Shown in pieces: positions 26,229 to 33,706 of a stretch of DNA of 64,000 nucleotides. The first letter of the stretch is position 1. Each line of letters starts with the position of its first letter. The stretch covers positions 1 through 64,000 of the forward strand of contig JAKQKB010000184.1 in assembly GCA_029560875.1 (NCBI GenBank), written 5' to 3'. The notes beneath the pieces are model-generated. The model ran no database searches and had not been told where the DNA came from. It was given only the letters and a program-made list of their open reading frames with translations. Both the position numbers and the translations under genes were made by a program. This stretch comes from Bacteroidota bacterium (GTDB taxonomy: Bacteria > Bacteroidota > Bacteroidia > Bacteroidales > Tenuifilaceae).

Positions 26229-26302
26229 CGAAGACGCATTGCTACTCTTTTTTGGTTTTTTTACCGATTTTAGATTAGAAAAATGCGTCTTCGTGTTTTT
26301 TA
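26229..26302 (+). terminator. long-loop hairpin between kamA and kamB
   Basis: A perfect 12-bp stem CGAAGACGCATT (26229-26240) / AATGCGTCTTCG (26282-26293) encloses a T-rich 41-base loop and is followed by TGTTTTTTATA. It starts 13 bases after the kamA stop. It may be a terminator, an attenuator or a stabiliser of the upstream mRNA, separating the kamA part from kamBCDE. Confidence 0.6.
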
Positions 26303-26327
26303 TAAGTAAAAATGAGGGCGAATTAGG

Positions 26328-27338
26328 ATGCCATTCATTGATGATGTGCTCACCTACAAAAGCCTTTCAATTGTAGGACTCGAGAAGAATACTGGCAAAA
26401 CGGAGTGTCTTAACTATGTTCTTGGTAGGTTAAAGGATATGGATAAGCGGATTGCTCTTACGTCAATTGGGATTGATGGCGAGAGTCGCGATATAGTCAC
26501 AAACACTCAAAAACCAGAGATTCGCATCTACAAGGGAATGATTTTTATATCGGCGGAGAAGCACTACTTACAACGCCGAATAACATCCGAGATTTTAGAC
26601 GTAAGTAACATTCATACTTCGCTGGGTAGGCTTGTTATTGCAAAGGCAATAAGTTCCGACAAGGTTTTACTATCAGGTCCACCCGATACACACTGCCTCA
26701 AAGCAATAATTGCGGAGATGAATAGTTACAATGTCGATTTAACCATTGTTGACGGTGCCTTATCGAGGCTAAGCCTTGCATCGCCAGCGGTGACCGAGGG
26801 AATGGTGCTTGCCACGGGTGCGGCTTACTCTGCAAATATCCCAGAGTTGGTTCGCAAAACTAAGTATGTGGTGGATTTAATCAATCTACCTGAGGTTGAG
26901 CCAGAGTTGAAGCGAAAACTCGATTTTGTGGAATCGGGAATATTTGCGGTTGATGCCGAAAGTAACCTGCACGACCTTAATGTGCAGTCGGTTTTTATGC
27001 TTGAAAAAGCAAAGGATAAAATTTTCAGCTACGGGAATAGGCTGTTTGTTGCAGGCGCTACAAGTAATAACCTGTTCGAATTTCTGCGGATGCAGAAAAA
27101 TGTAGCCAATATAGAGTTGATAGTTAAGGATTTTACTAAGATATTTGCTACTCCCGATGTGTACTACTCCTTCGTCAAAAAAGGGGGAAAAGTTAGAGTG
27201 GCAACCAAAACAAAACTTGCGGCGGTTTGCATTAACCCAATATCGCCACAGGGTTACAGGTTGAGTTCCGATGAGCTCAAGGCGGCTATGCAGGATGCCC
27301 TGCAAATGCCAGTGTATGATGTTAAAAAGTTAAAGTGA
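26328..27338 (+). CDS. kamB: lysine 5,6-aminomutase reactivase subunit KamB
   Basis: A 336-residue protein with a P-loop-like N-terminus (LSIVGLEKNTGKTECLNYVL). It matches the position and size of KamB in lysine fermentation clusters, where KamB with the MutS-like KamC restores lysine 5,6-aminomutase after its cobalamin is damaged. The Gly-rich middle (TEGMVLATGAAYSANI) is conserved-looking. Its stop overlaps the ATG of kamC (TGATG). The name rests on context and general resemblance. Confidence 0.82.
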   Translation: MPFIDDVLTYKSLSIVGLEKNTGKTECLNYVLGRLKDMDKRIALTSIGIDGESRDIVTNTQKPEIRIYKGMIFISAEKHYLQRRITSEILDVSNIHTSLGRLVIAKAISSDKVLLSGPPDTHCLKAIIAEMNSYNVDLTIVDGALSRLSLASPAVTEGMVLATGAAYSANIPELVRKTKYVVDLINLPEVEPELKRKLDFVESGIFAVDAESNLHDLNVQSVFMLEKAKDKIFSYGNRLFVAGATSNNLFEFLRMQKNVANIELIVKDFTKIFATPDVYYSFVKKGGKVRVATKTKLAAVCINPISPQGYRLSSDELKAAMQDALQMPVYDVKKLK

Positions 27339-28777
27339 TGCAGCTGAAAAGTGCGCTAACCGGAATTTCAGGACTACGCTATATGGTGGATAAACTCGAT
27401 ATTAAATCGGGTTTAGGGCATCGCGTATTGCTGGCATCGACATTTTTGGTTAGCCAAAAGGATGTGCTTTACCAGCTGCAACAGGTTGCACAAGCGGTTG
27501 ATGCTTTCAACAGAAGTGAGCACAAGGAAACTTTCGATAAGGTTGCCATAAAGCTATCGCAGGTTCGCGATATTGCCGGGACAATCAAGAACATACAAAA
27601 GCATTTAACTCTGAACGATATTGAACTTTTCGAGGTAAAAAGTTTTACCCTTTTAGCCAACGAGATTAGAGAGTTAACCCCATCGGTAGAGTTCCTTCAC
27701 AGCAAACTACCCAACCTCGATAAGGTTATTGCAATTCTCGACCCAGAGAATACTCGAATTCCTTCGTTCTACATCAATAGTGCTTTTGCACCAGAACTTA
27801 CTGAGCTGCGCAAAAAGTTGGCTAGCGTTGAATTCTCCATTGAAGATTTGGAGAAAACGAATACCGATAGCAATAAACAATATCAGCAATCAGAAGAAAT
27901 CAGAGCCAAAATAACGGAGATAGAGGATGGTGTTAGGCAAAACCTATCGGAACAGCTGCATGGTTTTGCATCGGAGCTGAACGAGGCTTTGGTTGCAGTT
28001 GCCAATATCGATATACTTATTGCAAAGGCAAAGCAGGCTATCTACGAGAGGTTGATTATGCCTGAGATTGTTGCCGATACAACATCGTACAGCGGACTAT
28101 TCTACCCTCAACTTAAGGAGTTGCTTGAGCTGGAGAAAAGAAGGTATCAACCCATTGATGTTGAAATTCACAAAGGAACCTGTTTAATTACAGGCGCCAA
28201 TATGGCCGGAAAAACGGTTCTGCTCAAAACACTTGCGCTGAGTCAGGCTCTGTGCCAGTACGGTTTTTTTGTTCCTGCTGCAAGCGCAAAAATTGCCTTG
28301 GTGGAGCAGATTCTTTTCAGCATTGCCGATGAGCAATCAGAACTATCGGGGTTATCGTCCTATGCGGCCGAGATGCTGAAGGTGAACCAAATTGTGCAGA
28401 TGGCCAAAAAACAGCATCCACTTTTGGTGCTGATTGATGAGTTGGCTCGCACCACCAACCCAACCGAGGGACGAGCCATTGTTAGCGCTGTGGCAAACCT
28501 ACTGAACGATTGCAACGTAAAAGCGGTTATCACAACGCACTATAGCGGTTTAAGCACCCAATGCCGTAAGCTAAGGGTTAAGGGTTTTATTGAGGATAGC
28601 AAGGATGCAACCATCACCGTTAAGAACATTGGCGATTATATCGATTACTCGCTAATTGACGACGATGGAACCAACGTTCCGCACGAAGCGTTGCGAATTG
28701 CACAGATACTTGGCGTTGATGCTGATGTAATATCCGAGGCATCGAGGTTGATGGAAACGAATAGTAATAAACATTGA
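27338..28777 (+). CDS. kamC: lysine 5,6-aminomutase reactivase ATPase KamC (MutS-related)
   Basis: A 479-residue MutS-family ATPase without the mismatch-recognition domain. The start is the ATG at 27338 overlapping the kamB stop, not the GTG one codon earlier. After a helical lever/clamp-like part come Walker A GANMAGKTVLLK, Walker B VLIDELARTTNPTEG and the conserved His in VITTHYSGL. It is thought to act with KamB on KamDE. Confusion with a true MutS is ruled out by length and cluster position. Confidence 0.88.
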   Translation: MQLKSALTGISGLRYMVDKLDIKSGLGHRVLLASTFLVSQKDVLYQLQQVAQAVDAFNRSEHKETFDKVAIKLSQVRDIAGTIKNIQKHLTLNDIELFEVKSFTLLANEIRELTPSVEFLHSKLPNLDKVIAILDPENTRIPSFYINSAFAPELTELRKKLASVEFSIEDLEKTNTDSNKQYQQSEEIRAKITEIEDGVRQNLSEQLHGFASELNEALVAVANIDILIAKAKQAIYERLIMPEIVADTTSYSGLFYPQLKELLELEKRRYQPIDVEIHKGTCLITGANMAGKTVLLKTLALSQALCQYGFFVPAASAKIALVEQILFSIADEQSELSGLSSYAAEMLKVNQIVQMAKKQHPLLVLIDELARTTNPTEGRAIVSAVANLLNDCNVKAVITTHYSGLSTQCRKLRVKGFIEDSKDATITVKNIGDYIDYSLIDDDGTNVPHEALRIAQILGVDADVISEASRLMETNSNKH

Positions 28778-28784
28778 TATTACG

Positions 28785-28820
28785 AAACCCCCTCAAGGGT
28801 TTGAAACCCTTGAGGGGATT
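28785..28820. repeat. palindromic repeat between kamC and kamD
   Basis: Perfect inverted repeat with arms CCCCTCAAGGGTTT and AAACCCTTGAGGGG around one G (28789-28817). Same general design as 5465-5497 and the CCCTGACAG family. It lies inside the operon, eight bases after the kamC stop, and may protect or partly terminate the transcript. Confidence 0.7.
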
Positions 28821-28870
28821 TAAATAACAATCGATAACAAACATAAAAACTATAAACTTCGAATACAGTT

Positions 28871-30427
28871 ATGCAGAAGAGCAAGTTAGGTCTCGATTTT
28901 GAGAAAGTTGGCTATGCTAAAAACATCGCGAAGAAAATTGCTGGCGATGTTCAAAGCTTTGTGGAGAATTACACAACTGTGGCCGTGGAGCGTACACTCT
29001 GCCGTTTGTTGGGAATTGATGGAATTGATGGCAATGCAGTTCCTCTCCCCAATGTGCTTGTTGACTCCCTAAAGGAGAAAGGGGTACTTGGACAAGGCGT
29101 TATTTTCTACATCGGAAACGCCATTGTTGAAACAGGTTTAAATCCACAGCAAATTGCCGAGCAGGTTGCTGAAGGTAAGCTGGATTTAACCACTCTAACA
29201 ATTCATCCAAAGGAGAAGATTGATGCGGCTATTATGCCAATCGTAAACGCAAGCCTCAATAGGATTAAATCGCGTAGGGCTCGCCGCGAGAACTATTTGA
29301 AAACAATTGGCGAGGGCTCAAAACCTTACCTTTACGTGATTGTTGCTACCGGTAACATTTACGAGGATGTTGTGCAGGCACAAGCCGCTGCACGCCAAGG
29401 CGCCGATATCATTGCGGTTATCCGTACCACAGGTCAAAGTCTGCTCGACTATGTTCCTTACGGTGCTACAACCGAGGGTTTCGGTGGAACTTACGCAACA
29501 CAGGAGAACTTCCGCATTATGCGTAAAGCATTGGACGAGGTTGGCGAGGAAATTGGTCGCTACATTCGCCTTTGCAACTACTGCTCAGGCTTGTGTATGC
29601 CTGAGATTGCGGTTATGGGTGCGTTTGAGGGTCTTGATGTTATGCTAAACGATGCCCTTTACGGAATCCTTTTCCGCGATATCAATATGCAACGCACAAT
29701 GGTTGACCAGTACTTCTCACGTATCATCAACGGGTATGCTGGTGTAATCATCAATACAGGCGAGGATAACTACCTAACCACCGCCGATGCGTTCGACGAG
29801 GCACACACTGTACTGGCATCGGACCTTATCAACGAACAGCTAGCGTTTATTGCAGGAATTCCTGCCGAGCAAATGGGACTTGGTCACGCATTCGAAATGG
29901 ACCCAGAACTGGAGAACGGTTTCCTTTACGAGTTGGCTCAGGCACAAATGACCCGCGAAATCTTCCCCGATGCACCGCTTAAGTATATGCCTCCTACAAA
30001 GTTTATGACTGGTAACGTTTTCCGTGGTCATATTCAGGATGCTCTTTTCAACCAAATTGCCATTTGGACTGGCCAAGGGCTTCAGCTTTTGGGTATGATG
30101 ACCGAGGCAATTCACACACCATTTATGTCGGACCGCTACCTTGCCATTGAGAACGCTAAGTATATATTCAAGAATATGAAGAGCATTGGCGATGAGGTGG
30201 AGTACAAGGAGAATGGAATTATCCGCAACCGCGCCAAGGAAGTACTGAACAATGCTGTTGAGCTACTTGAGGTACTTCAGAACGATGGACTTTTCAACGC
30301 GCTGGAGCAAGGCAAGTTTGCAGCAGTTAAGCGTCCAAAAACTGGAGGTAAAGGTCTTGCAGGTGTAGTTGAGCGTGGCGTAAACTACAGCAATCCATTT
30401 GTTGATTTGATGAAACAACGTAAGTAA
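28871..30427 (+). CDS. kamD: lysine 5,6-aminomutase alpha subunit
   Basis: A 518-residue TIM-barrel subunit of the adenosylcobalamin- and PLP-dependent lysine 5,6-aminomutase, which moves the terminal amino group of beta-lysine (or lysine) to give 3,5-diaminohexanoate. The family start (KLGLDFEKVGYAKNIAKKIA) and the central RTTGQSLLDYVPYGATTEG segment are present at full length. It is followed 24 bases later by the beta subunit. Confidence 0.95.
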   Translation: MQKSKLGLDFEKVGYAKNIAKKIAGDVQSFVENYTTVAVERTLCRLLGIDGIDGNAVPLPNVLVDSLKEKGVLGQGVIFYIGNAIVETGLNPQQIAEQVAEGKLDLTTLTIHPKEKIDAAIMPIVNASLNRIKSRRARRENYLKTIGEGSKPYLYVIVATGNIYEDVVQAQAAARQGADIIAVIRTTGQSLLDYVPYGATTEGFGGTYATQENFRIMRKALDEVGEEIGRYIRLCNYCSGLCMPEIAVMGAFEGLDVMLNDALYGILFRDINMQRTMVDQYFSRIINGYAGVIINTGEDNYLTTADAFDEAHTVLASDLINEQLAFIAGIPAEQMGLGHAFEMDPELENGFLYELAQAQMTREIFPDAPLKYMPPTKFMTGNVFRGHIQDALFNQIAIWTGQGLQLLGMMTEAIHTPFMSDRYLAIENAKYIFKNMKSIGDEVEYKENGIIRNRAKEVLNNAVELLEVLQNDGLFNALEQGKFAAVKRPKTGGKGLAGVVERGVNYSNPFVDLMKQRK

Positions 30428-30450
30428 AACGCATTAAAGAGATACACAAT

Positions 30451-31239
30451 ATGAGCGGAGGATTATACTCAATGGAGGCGCGCGATTTCGATACAACGCT
30501 CGACCTCAAAAAAATAAAGCCTTACGGCGATACAATGAACGATGGTAAAACCCAAGTAAGTTTTACTCTACCTATACCTTGCGGAAACGAGGCCATTGAA
30601 GCGGCAAAACAGCTAATGAAGAAGATGGGATTTGAGAATCCACAGGTTGTATTCTACAAGGAGCTGACTGCCGGTTTTACATTTTTCAACTGCTACGGTA
30701 GCTGCGTTCACACTGTCGATTTCACCACCATTCACGTTCCCAAGGTTGAGGCTACAACCTGGGATATGCACCAAACCGACGAGTACGTTAAGGAGAATAT
30801 TGGTCGTAAGTTGGTTGTGGTTGGCGCAAGTACCGGAACCGATGCCCACACAGTAGGTATCGATGCCATTATGAATATGAAGGGCTACGCAGGCCATTAT
30901 GGCTTGGAGCGTTACGAGGGATTTGAGGCCTACAACCTTGGTAGCCAAGTTCCCAACGACGAGTTTATTGCCAAGGCAATTGAGCTAAAAGCCGATGCCC
31001 TTTTGGTTTCGCAAACTGTTACCCAGAAGGATGTACACATTCAGAACCTAGTTGAGTTGGTTGAGATGCTAGAGGCCGAAGGACTACGTAGCAAGGTTAT
31101 CCTTTGCTGTGGTGGCCCACGTATTAACCACGAGTTGGCCAAGGAGCTAGGCTACGATGCCGGTTTTGGAATGAACTCCTACGCCGACGATGTAGCATCG
31201 TTTATTGCGCAGGAATTTGTACGAAGGAATAAGAAGTAG
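30451..31239 (+). CDS. kamE: lysine 5,6-aminomutase beta subunit
   Basis: A 262-residue cobalamin-binding subunit. The base-off/His-on motif DAHTVG has Asp131 and His133, and Lys144 (MNMKGYAG), at the number known for the PLP-anchoring lysine of the Clostridium enzyme, is kept. A Rossmann-type B12 domain with ILCCGGPRINHELAKELGYDAGFG follows. It is the last gene of the kam block. Confidence 0.96.
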   Translation: MSGGLYSMEARDFDTTLDLKKIKPYGDTMNDGKTQVSFTLPIPCGNEAIEAAKQLMKKMGFENPQVVFYKELTAGFTFFNCYGSCVHTVDFTTIHVPKVEATTWDMHQTDEYVKENIGRKLVVVGASTGTDAHTVGIDAIMNMKGYAGHYGLERYEGFEAYNLGSQVPNDEFIAKAIELKADALLVSQTVTQKDVHIQNLVELVEMLEAEGLRSKVILCCGGPRINHELAKELGYDAGFGMNSYADDVASFIAQEFVRRNKK

Positions 31240-31262
31240 TTTTCTATAAAGTAGTATACTGT

Positions 31263-31295
31263 AACCCTGATGGAGTTTGAAACTCTGTCAGGGTT
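31263..31295. repeat. palindromic repeat, CCCTGACAGAGT family
   Basis: Inverted repeat with arms AACCCTGATGGAGTTT and AAACTCTGTCAGGGTT, starting 24 bases after kamE. With its T-rich tail it may end the kam transcript. Confidence 0.65.
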
Positions 31296-31373
31296 TGTTG
31301 TTAAAGAGGAATGATAGTTTTCTTAAATTTGAATATATTTACGAAAGGGTAAAACGAATTAATTTGTAATTGC

Positions 31374-31423
31374 GCGGTCAGAAGACCGCTACTTAAATTC
31401 GACGAAGTCGCAGACTTCGTCGA
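31374..31423. repeat. double-hairpin intergenic repeat
   Basis: Two adjacent perfect hairpins: GCGGTC / GACCGC with an AGAA loop (31374-31389) and TCGACGAAGTC / GACTTCGTCGA with a three-base loop (31399-31423). This is a different repeat family from the CCCTGACAG one beside it. Confidence 0.65.
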
Positions 31424-31461
31424 GTTAGGGAGTTTAACAATATTTTTAAAGTGATCAGTTT

Positions 31462-32499
31462 ATGATGAAGCTTAAAGAAATTGAGAAAGTTACTTATAAT
31501 CTTATAAAGACAAATTCAACTTTTAGTTTAATAGGTTTAGACAATGAAATTAAGTTATTAGACAATGACTATCAGATTAAAAAGTTGACAATAAGAATAA
31601 TGGAAAATCAATTGAAAAAAATTGAAGAAAATCAATTATTCTTTCAAGTAGAAAACATAATATATAAATTAATTTTTTCAGATTTATCTGTAAGTGTTTT
31701 TTATACCACAACTGCTAATAAAGATATTTGGATATTCAATGAAAACTATATTTTTGAAGCAGAAAGAACAGAAAATAGACGTGAATATAAATTCGATTTT
31801 TTATCAATAAAAGAAAATAAGGTACTGTGGTCAGATGTTTCAATGATACGCTTTTATTCTAAATCTAACGAATTACTATTATTTACTGATTTTTTAGGGA
31901 ATGTTTTTAAGAAACGAAACATATATAATGGCCTTGAAATCTGGTCTCTAGATTTTTCACAGAATAGAGTTAATGGTTCGGTTCTTTTAATAAATGATAA
32001 AATAGTTTTCTCAACCACCAATCAAGATTTAATCGGAGTTGAAATAGAAACAGGCAAAGAGTTATGGCGATTATCAAATTGTAATTTGCATCATCAACAG
32101 CAACCCAACACAAACTATTTAGTAGGCTTATCGGCAAACTCTTTTGGAGATAATTTTTATCAAGTAATAGACCCGATATGTGGAAAGAAGATAATAGATA
32201 AGAAGTTTGAAAACTTCTTTTACGAAACAACACCAAACAAGGCTTGTATTACAGAAACCCATTATTATTTTATCAGTAATGTTTTTGGAGATGGCACAGG
32301 AACAAAGAGCGAAAGAATTACACATTTGGGCTGTATCAATTTACAGACTCACGATATAGAATGGATAGAAAAGGTTGGTAATACTTCTGAAAGGCAAAGC
32401 GAATACCAAAAACCAGAAATCAATAACAATAAAATTTATTTACTTGACGGAGAGCAAACATTACACATTTACGAAATCCCAGTTCAGTCGAGGCTGTAA
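31462..32499 (+). CDS. beta-propeller (PQQ-like repeat) protein, accessory
   Basis: A 345-residue soluble protein with no signal peptide. Repeated blades of the form KxLWSDV, GLEIWSLDF, GKELWRLSN and IEWIEKVGN match PQQ-like or WD-type propeller repeats. Codon use is markedly more AT-rich than the kam genes (many AAT, GAA, ATA, TTA), suggesting transfer. Its last codons and stop (QSRL*) lie inside the left end of helicase-tail cassette copy 2. Function unknown; binding or scaffold role is likely. Confidence 0.6.
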   Translation: MMKLKEIEKVTYNLIKTNSTFSLIGLDNEIKLLDNDYQIKKLTIRIMENQLKKIEENQLFFQVENIIYKLIFSDLSVSVFYTTTANKDIWIFNENYIFEAERTENRREYKFDFLSIKENKVLWSDVSMIRFYSKSNELLLFTDFLGNVFKKRNIYNGLEIWSLDFSQNRVNGSVLLINDKIVFSTTNQDLIGVEIETGKELWRLSNCNLHHQQQPNTNYLVGLSANSFGDNFYQVIDPICGKKIIDKKFENFFYETTPNKACITETHYYFISNVFGDGTGTKSERITHLGCINLQTHDIEWIEKVGNTSERQSEYQKPEINNNKIYLLDGEQTLHIYEIPVQSRL

Positions 32500-32620
32500 A
32501 AAGAAGTAAACGAATCGTGTTCGGCGGCGGTTATACCACCGTCGTTCTATTTTACAGGCTTAGCCTGTGTTAATATTATTAATTGGGCTGTAGCCCAAGC
32601 CTAATAGGATAAAAATGTAA

Positions 32621-32658
32621 AAAACCCTGACAGAGTTCGAAACTCAATCAGGGTTTTT
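32621..32658. repeat. palindromic repeat, CCCTGACAGAGT family
   Basis: Arms CCCTGACAGAGTT and AACTCAATCAGGG around CGA. It is the counterpart of 1967-2004 within the duplicated cassette. Confidence 0.65.
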
Positions 32659-32709
32659 AGTTGTGTGGACTTTCCTGCGTTTACCAACAGGCCAACGCAA
32701 AGCTCATTA

Positions 32710-32783
32710 TTAGTTGATAAAAGTAAAAGCCTTTCCGCTTTCGCCAGCGCGGCCAGTTCTGCCAATGCGGTGAAAGTAACTGC
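32710..32783 (-). pseudogene. fragment of DEAD-box helicase 3' end
   Basis: The minus strand reads SYFHRIGRTGRAGESGKAFT and then FIN and a stop, the last 23 residues of the helicase encoded at 2056-3261, with a single replacement (Ile to Phe). Nothing of the helicase remains beyond this, so it is a duplicated tail with no function as protein. Confidence 0.85.
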
Positions 32784-33045
32784 CTCGCTAGCGCGGATTT
32801 TCAATCCGTGCGCTATTAGTAGCAAAGAATAAACCCCACTGTTCAGCACGACTTATTCATACGCGTGCGCTCTTTTTAATACCTCATCATTATTGATACC
32901 CAACACTGTTCTCCCCATAAGGTGAGTACTAACAAAATAACATTTACAGCAAGGTAACAGTATGTCTTAAACAATCTAAATGATTAAAATCATTATTATC
33001 AATTAGTTCTTTTATTTACCTTTCAACACTTTTAATTAAAACATT
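32784..33045. other. intergenic region upstream of the DUF3267 gene
   Basis: Begins with a palindrome and otherwise shows no gene. A weak -7-like TACCTTTC near 33017-33024 may start transcription of the gene at 33046. Confidence 0.35.
32790..32814. repeat. palindromic repeat, AGCGCGGATT family
   Basis: Arms AGCGCGGATT and AATCCGTGCGCT around TTC. A half copy (GCTAGCGCACGGA) lies at 1825-1837, on the other side of cassette copy 1. From memory this is a common dispersed Bacteroidota repeat. Confidence 0.6.
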
Positions 33046-33627
33046 ATGGGCTCCGAAATAGAAAACAACGTAGAGGAGAACAAGGTGATAAAATCCGAAA
33101 CCATGTCGGCATTGAATGCCAACATAATAGCATTTGTAATGCTTTTACCAATTGCAATTATTTGTATTGTTCCATTTATGCTAATATGGAGAGGACAGTT
33201 GCTTTTGGATGGGTTTTCGTTTCTTCGTTCTCATCAAATATTCCTGCTTTTAATTTTAGTATTGGGAATTGTTATTCACGAGGGTTTGCATGGATTAACT
33301 TGGGGAGTATTCGCTAAGGGTGGTTTGAAATCTATTCGCTTTGGAATTAAGTGGGCTTATTTAACTCCATATTGCCATTGCAATGAGCCATTAAGGCGAA
33401 ATCACTACTTACTTGGAGGAATAATGCCAGGTTTGGTTCTGGGATTGTTTCCAGTGATAGTTGCCCTGATATTTGGGATAGGCTGGTTGCTATTGCTGGG
33501 TATATTTTTTATTGGCGCAGCCGGAGGCGATTTAATGGTTCTCTTTAAGTTGATTAAGGTTGATAAAAAGCATTTAATACAGGATCATCCCAATGAAATT
33601 GGGTTCTTGGTTCTTCGAGATAGTTGA
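33046..33627 (+). CDS. DUF3267 membrane protein (putative zinc metalloprotease)
   Basis: A 193-residue membrane protein with about four hydrophobic segments (near 27-48, 62-80, 120-145, 150-170). The motif HEGLHG (near residue 79-84) has the HExxH form of zinc proteases and sits at the end of the second membrane segment, as in DUF3267 proteins. A proteolytic activity is possible but unproven. It stands alone, upstream of and in the same direction as the GH92 gene. Confidence 0.75.
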   Translation: MGSEIENNVEENKVIKSETMSALNANIIAFVMLLPIAIICIVPFMLIWRGQLLLDGFSFLRSHQIFLLLILVLGIVIHEGLHGLTWGVFAKGGLKSIRFGIKWAYLTPYCHCNEPLRRNHYLLGGIMPGLVLGLFPVIVALIFGIGWLLLLGIFFIGAAGGDLMVLFKLIKVDKKHLIQDHPNEIGFLVLRDS

Positions 33628-33706
33628 TGGTTGTGTGTTGTTCGTTGATCGTGAAAGAAAATAATACCTCCAGCCTAAAAGCCATAAAGTCAAAACTCCA
33701 AACAAT

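Larger units (their letters stand above)
32478..32783. repeat. helicase-tail cassette, copy 2
   Basis: About 305 bases closely similar to 1838-2130. In order: CTGTAAAA / TTTTACAG imperfect palindrome (32488-32563), GGGCTGTAGCCC hairpin absent from copy 1, CCCTGACAGAGT hairpin (32621-32658) and the terminal helicase codons. Similarity ends at 32783, right before another palindrome (32790-32814). The left end supplies the stop codon of the propeller gene. Confidence 0.75.

Noticed and set aside
31250-32820. CRISPR-like array of palindromes
   Set aside because: Repeats are of different families and irregularly spaced, with no spacers and no cas genes.
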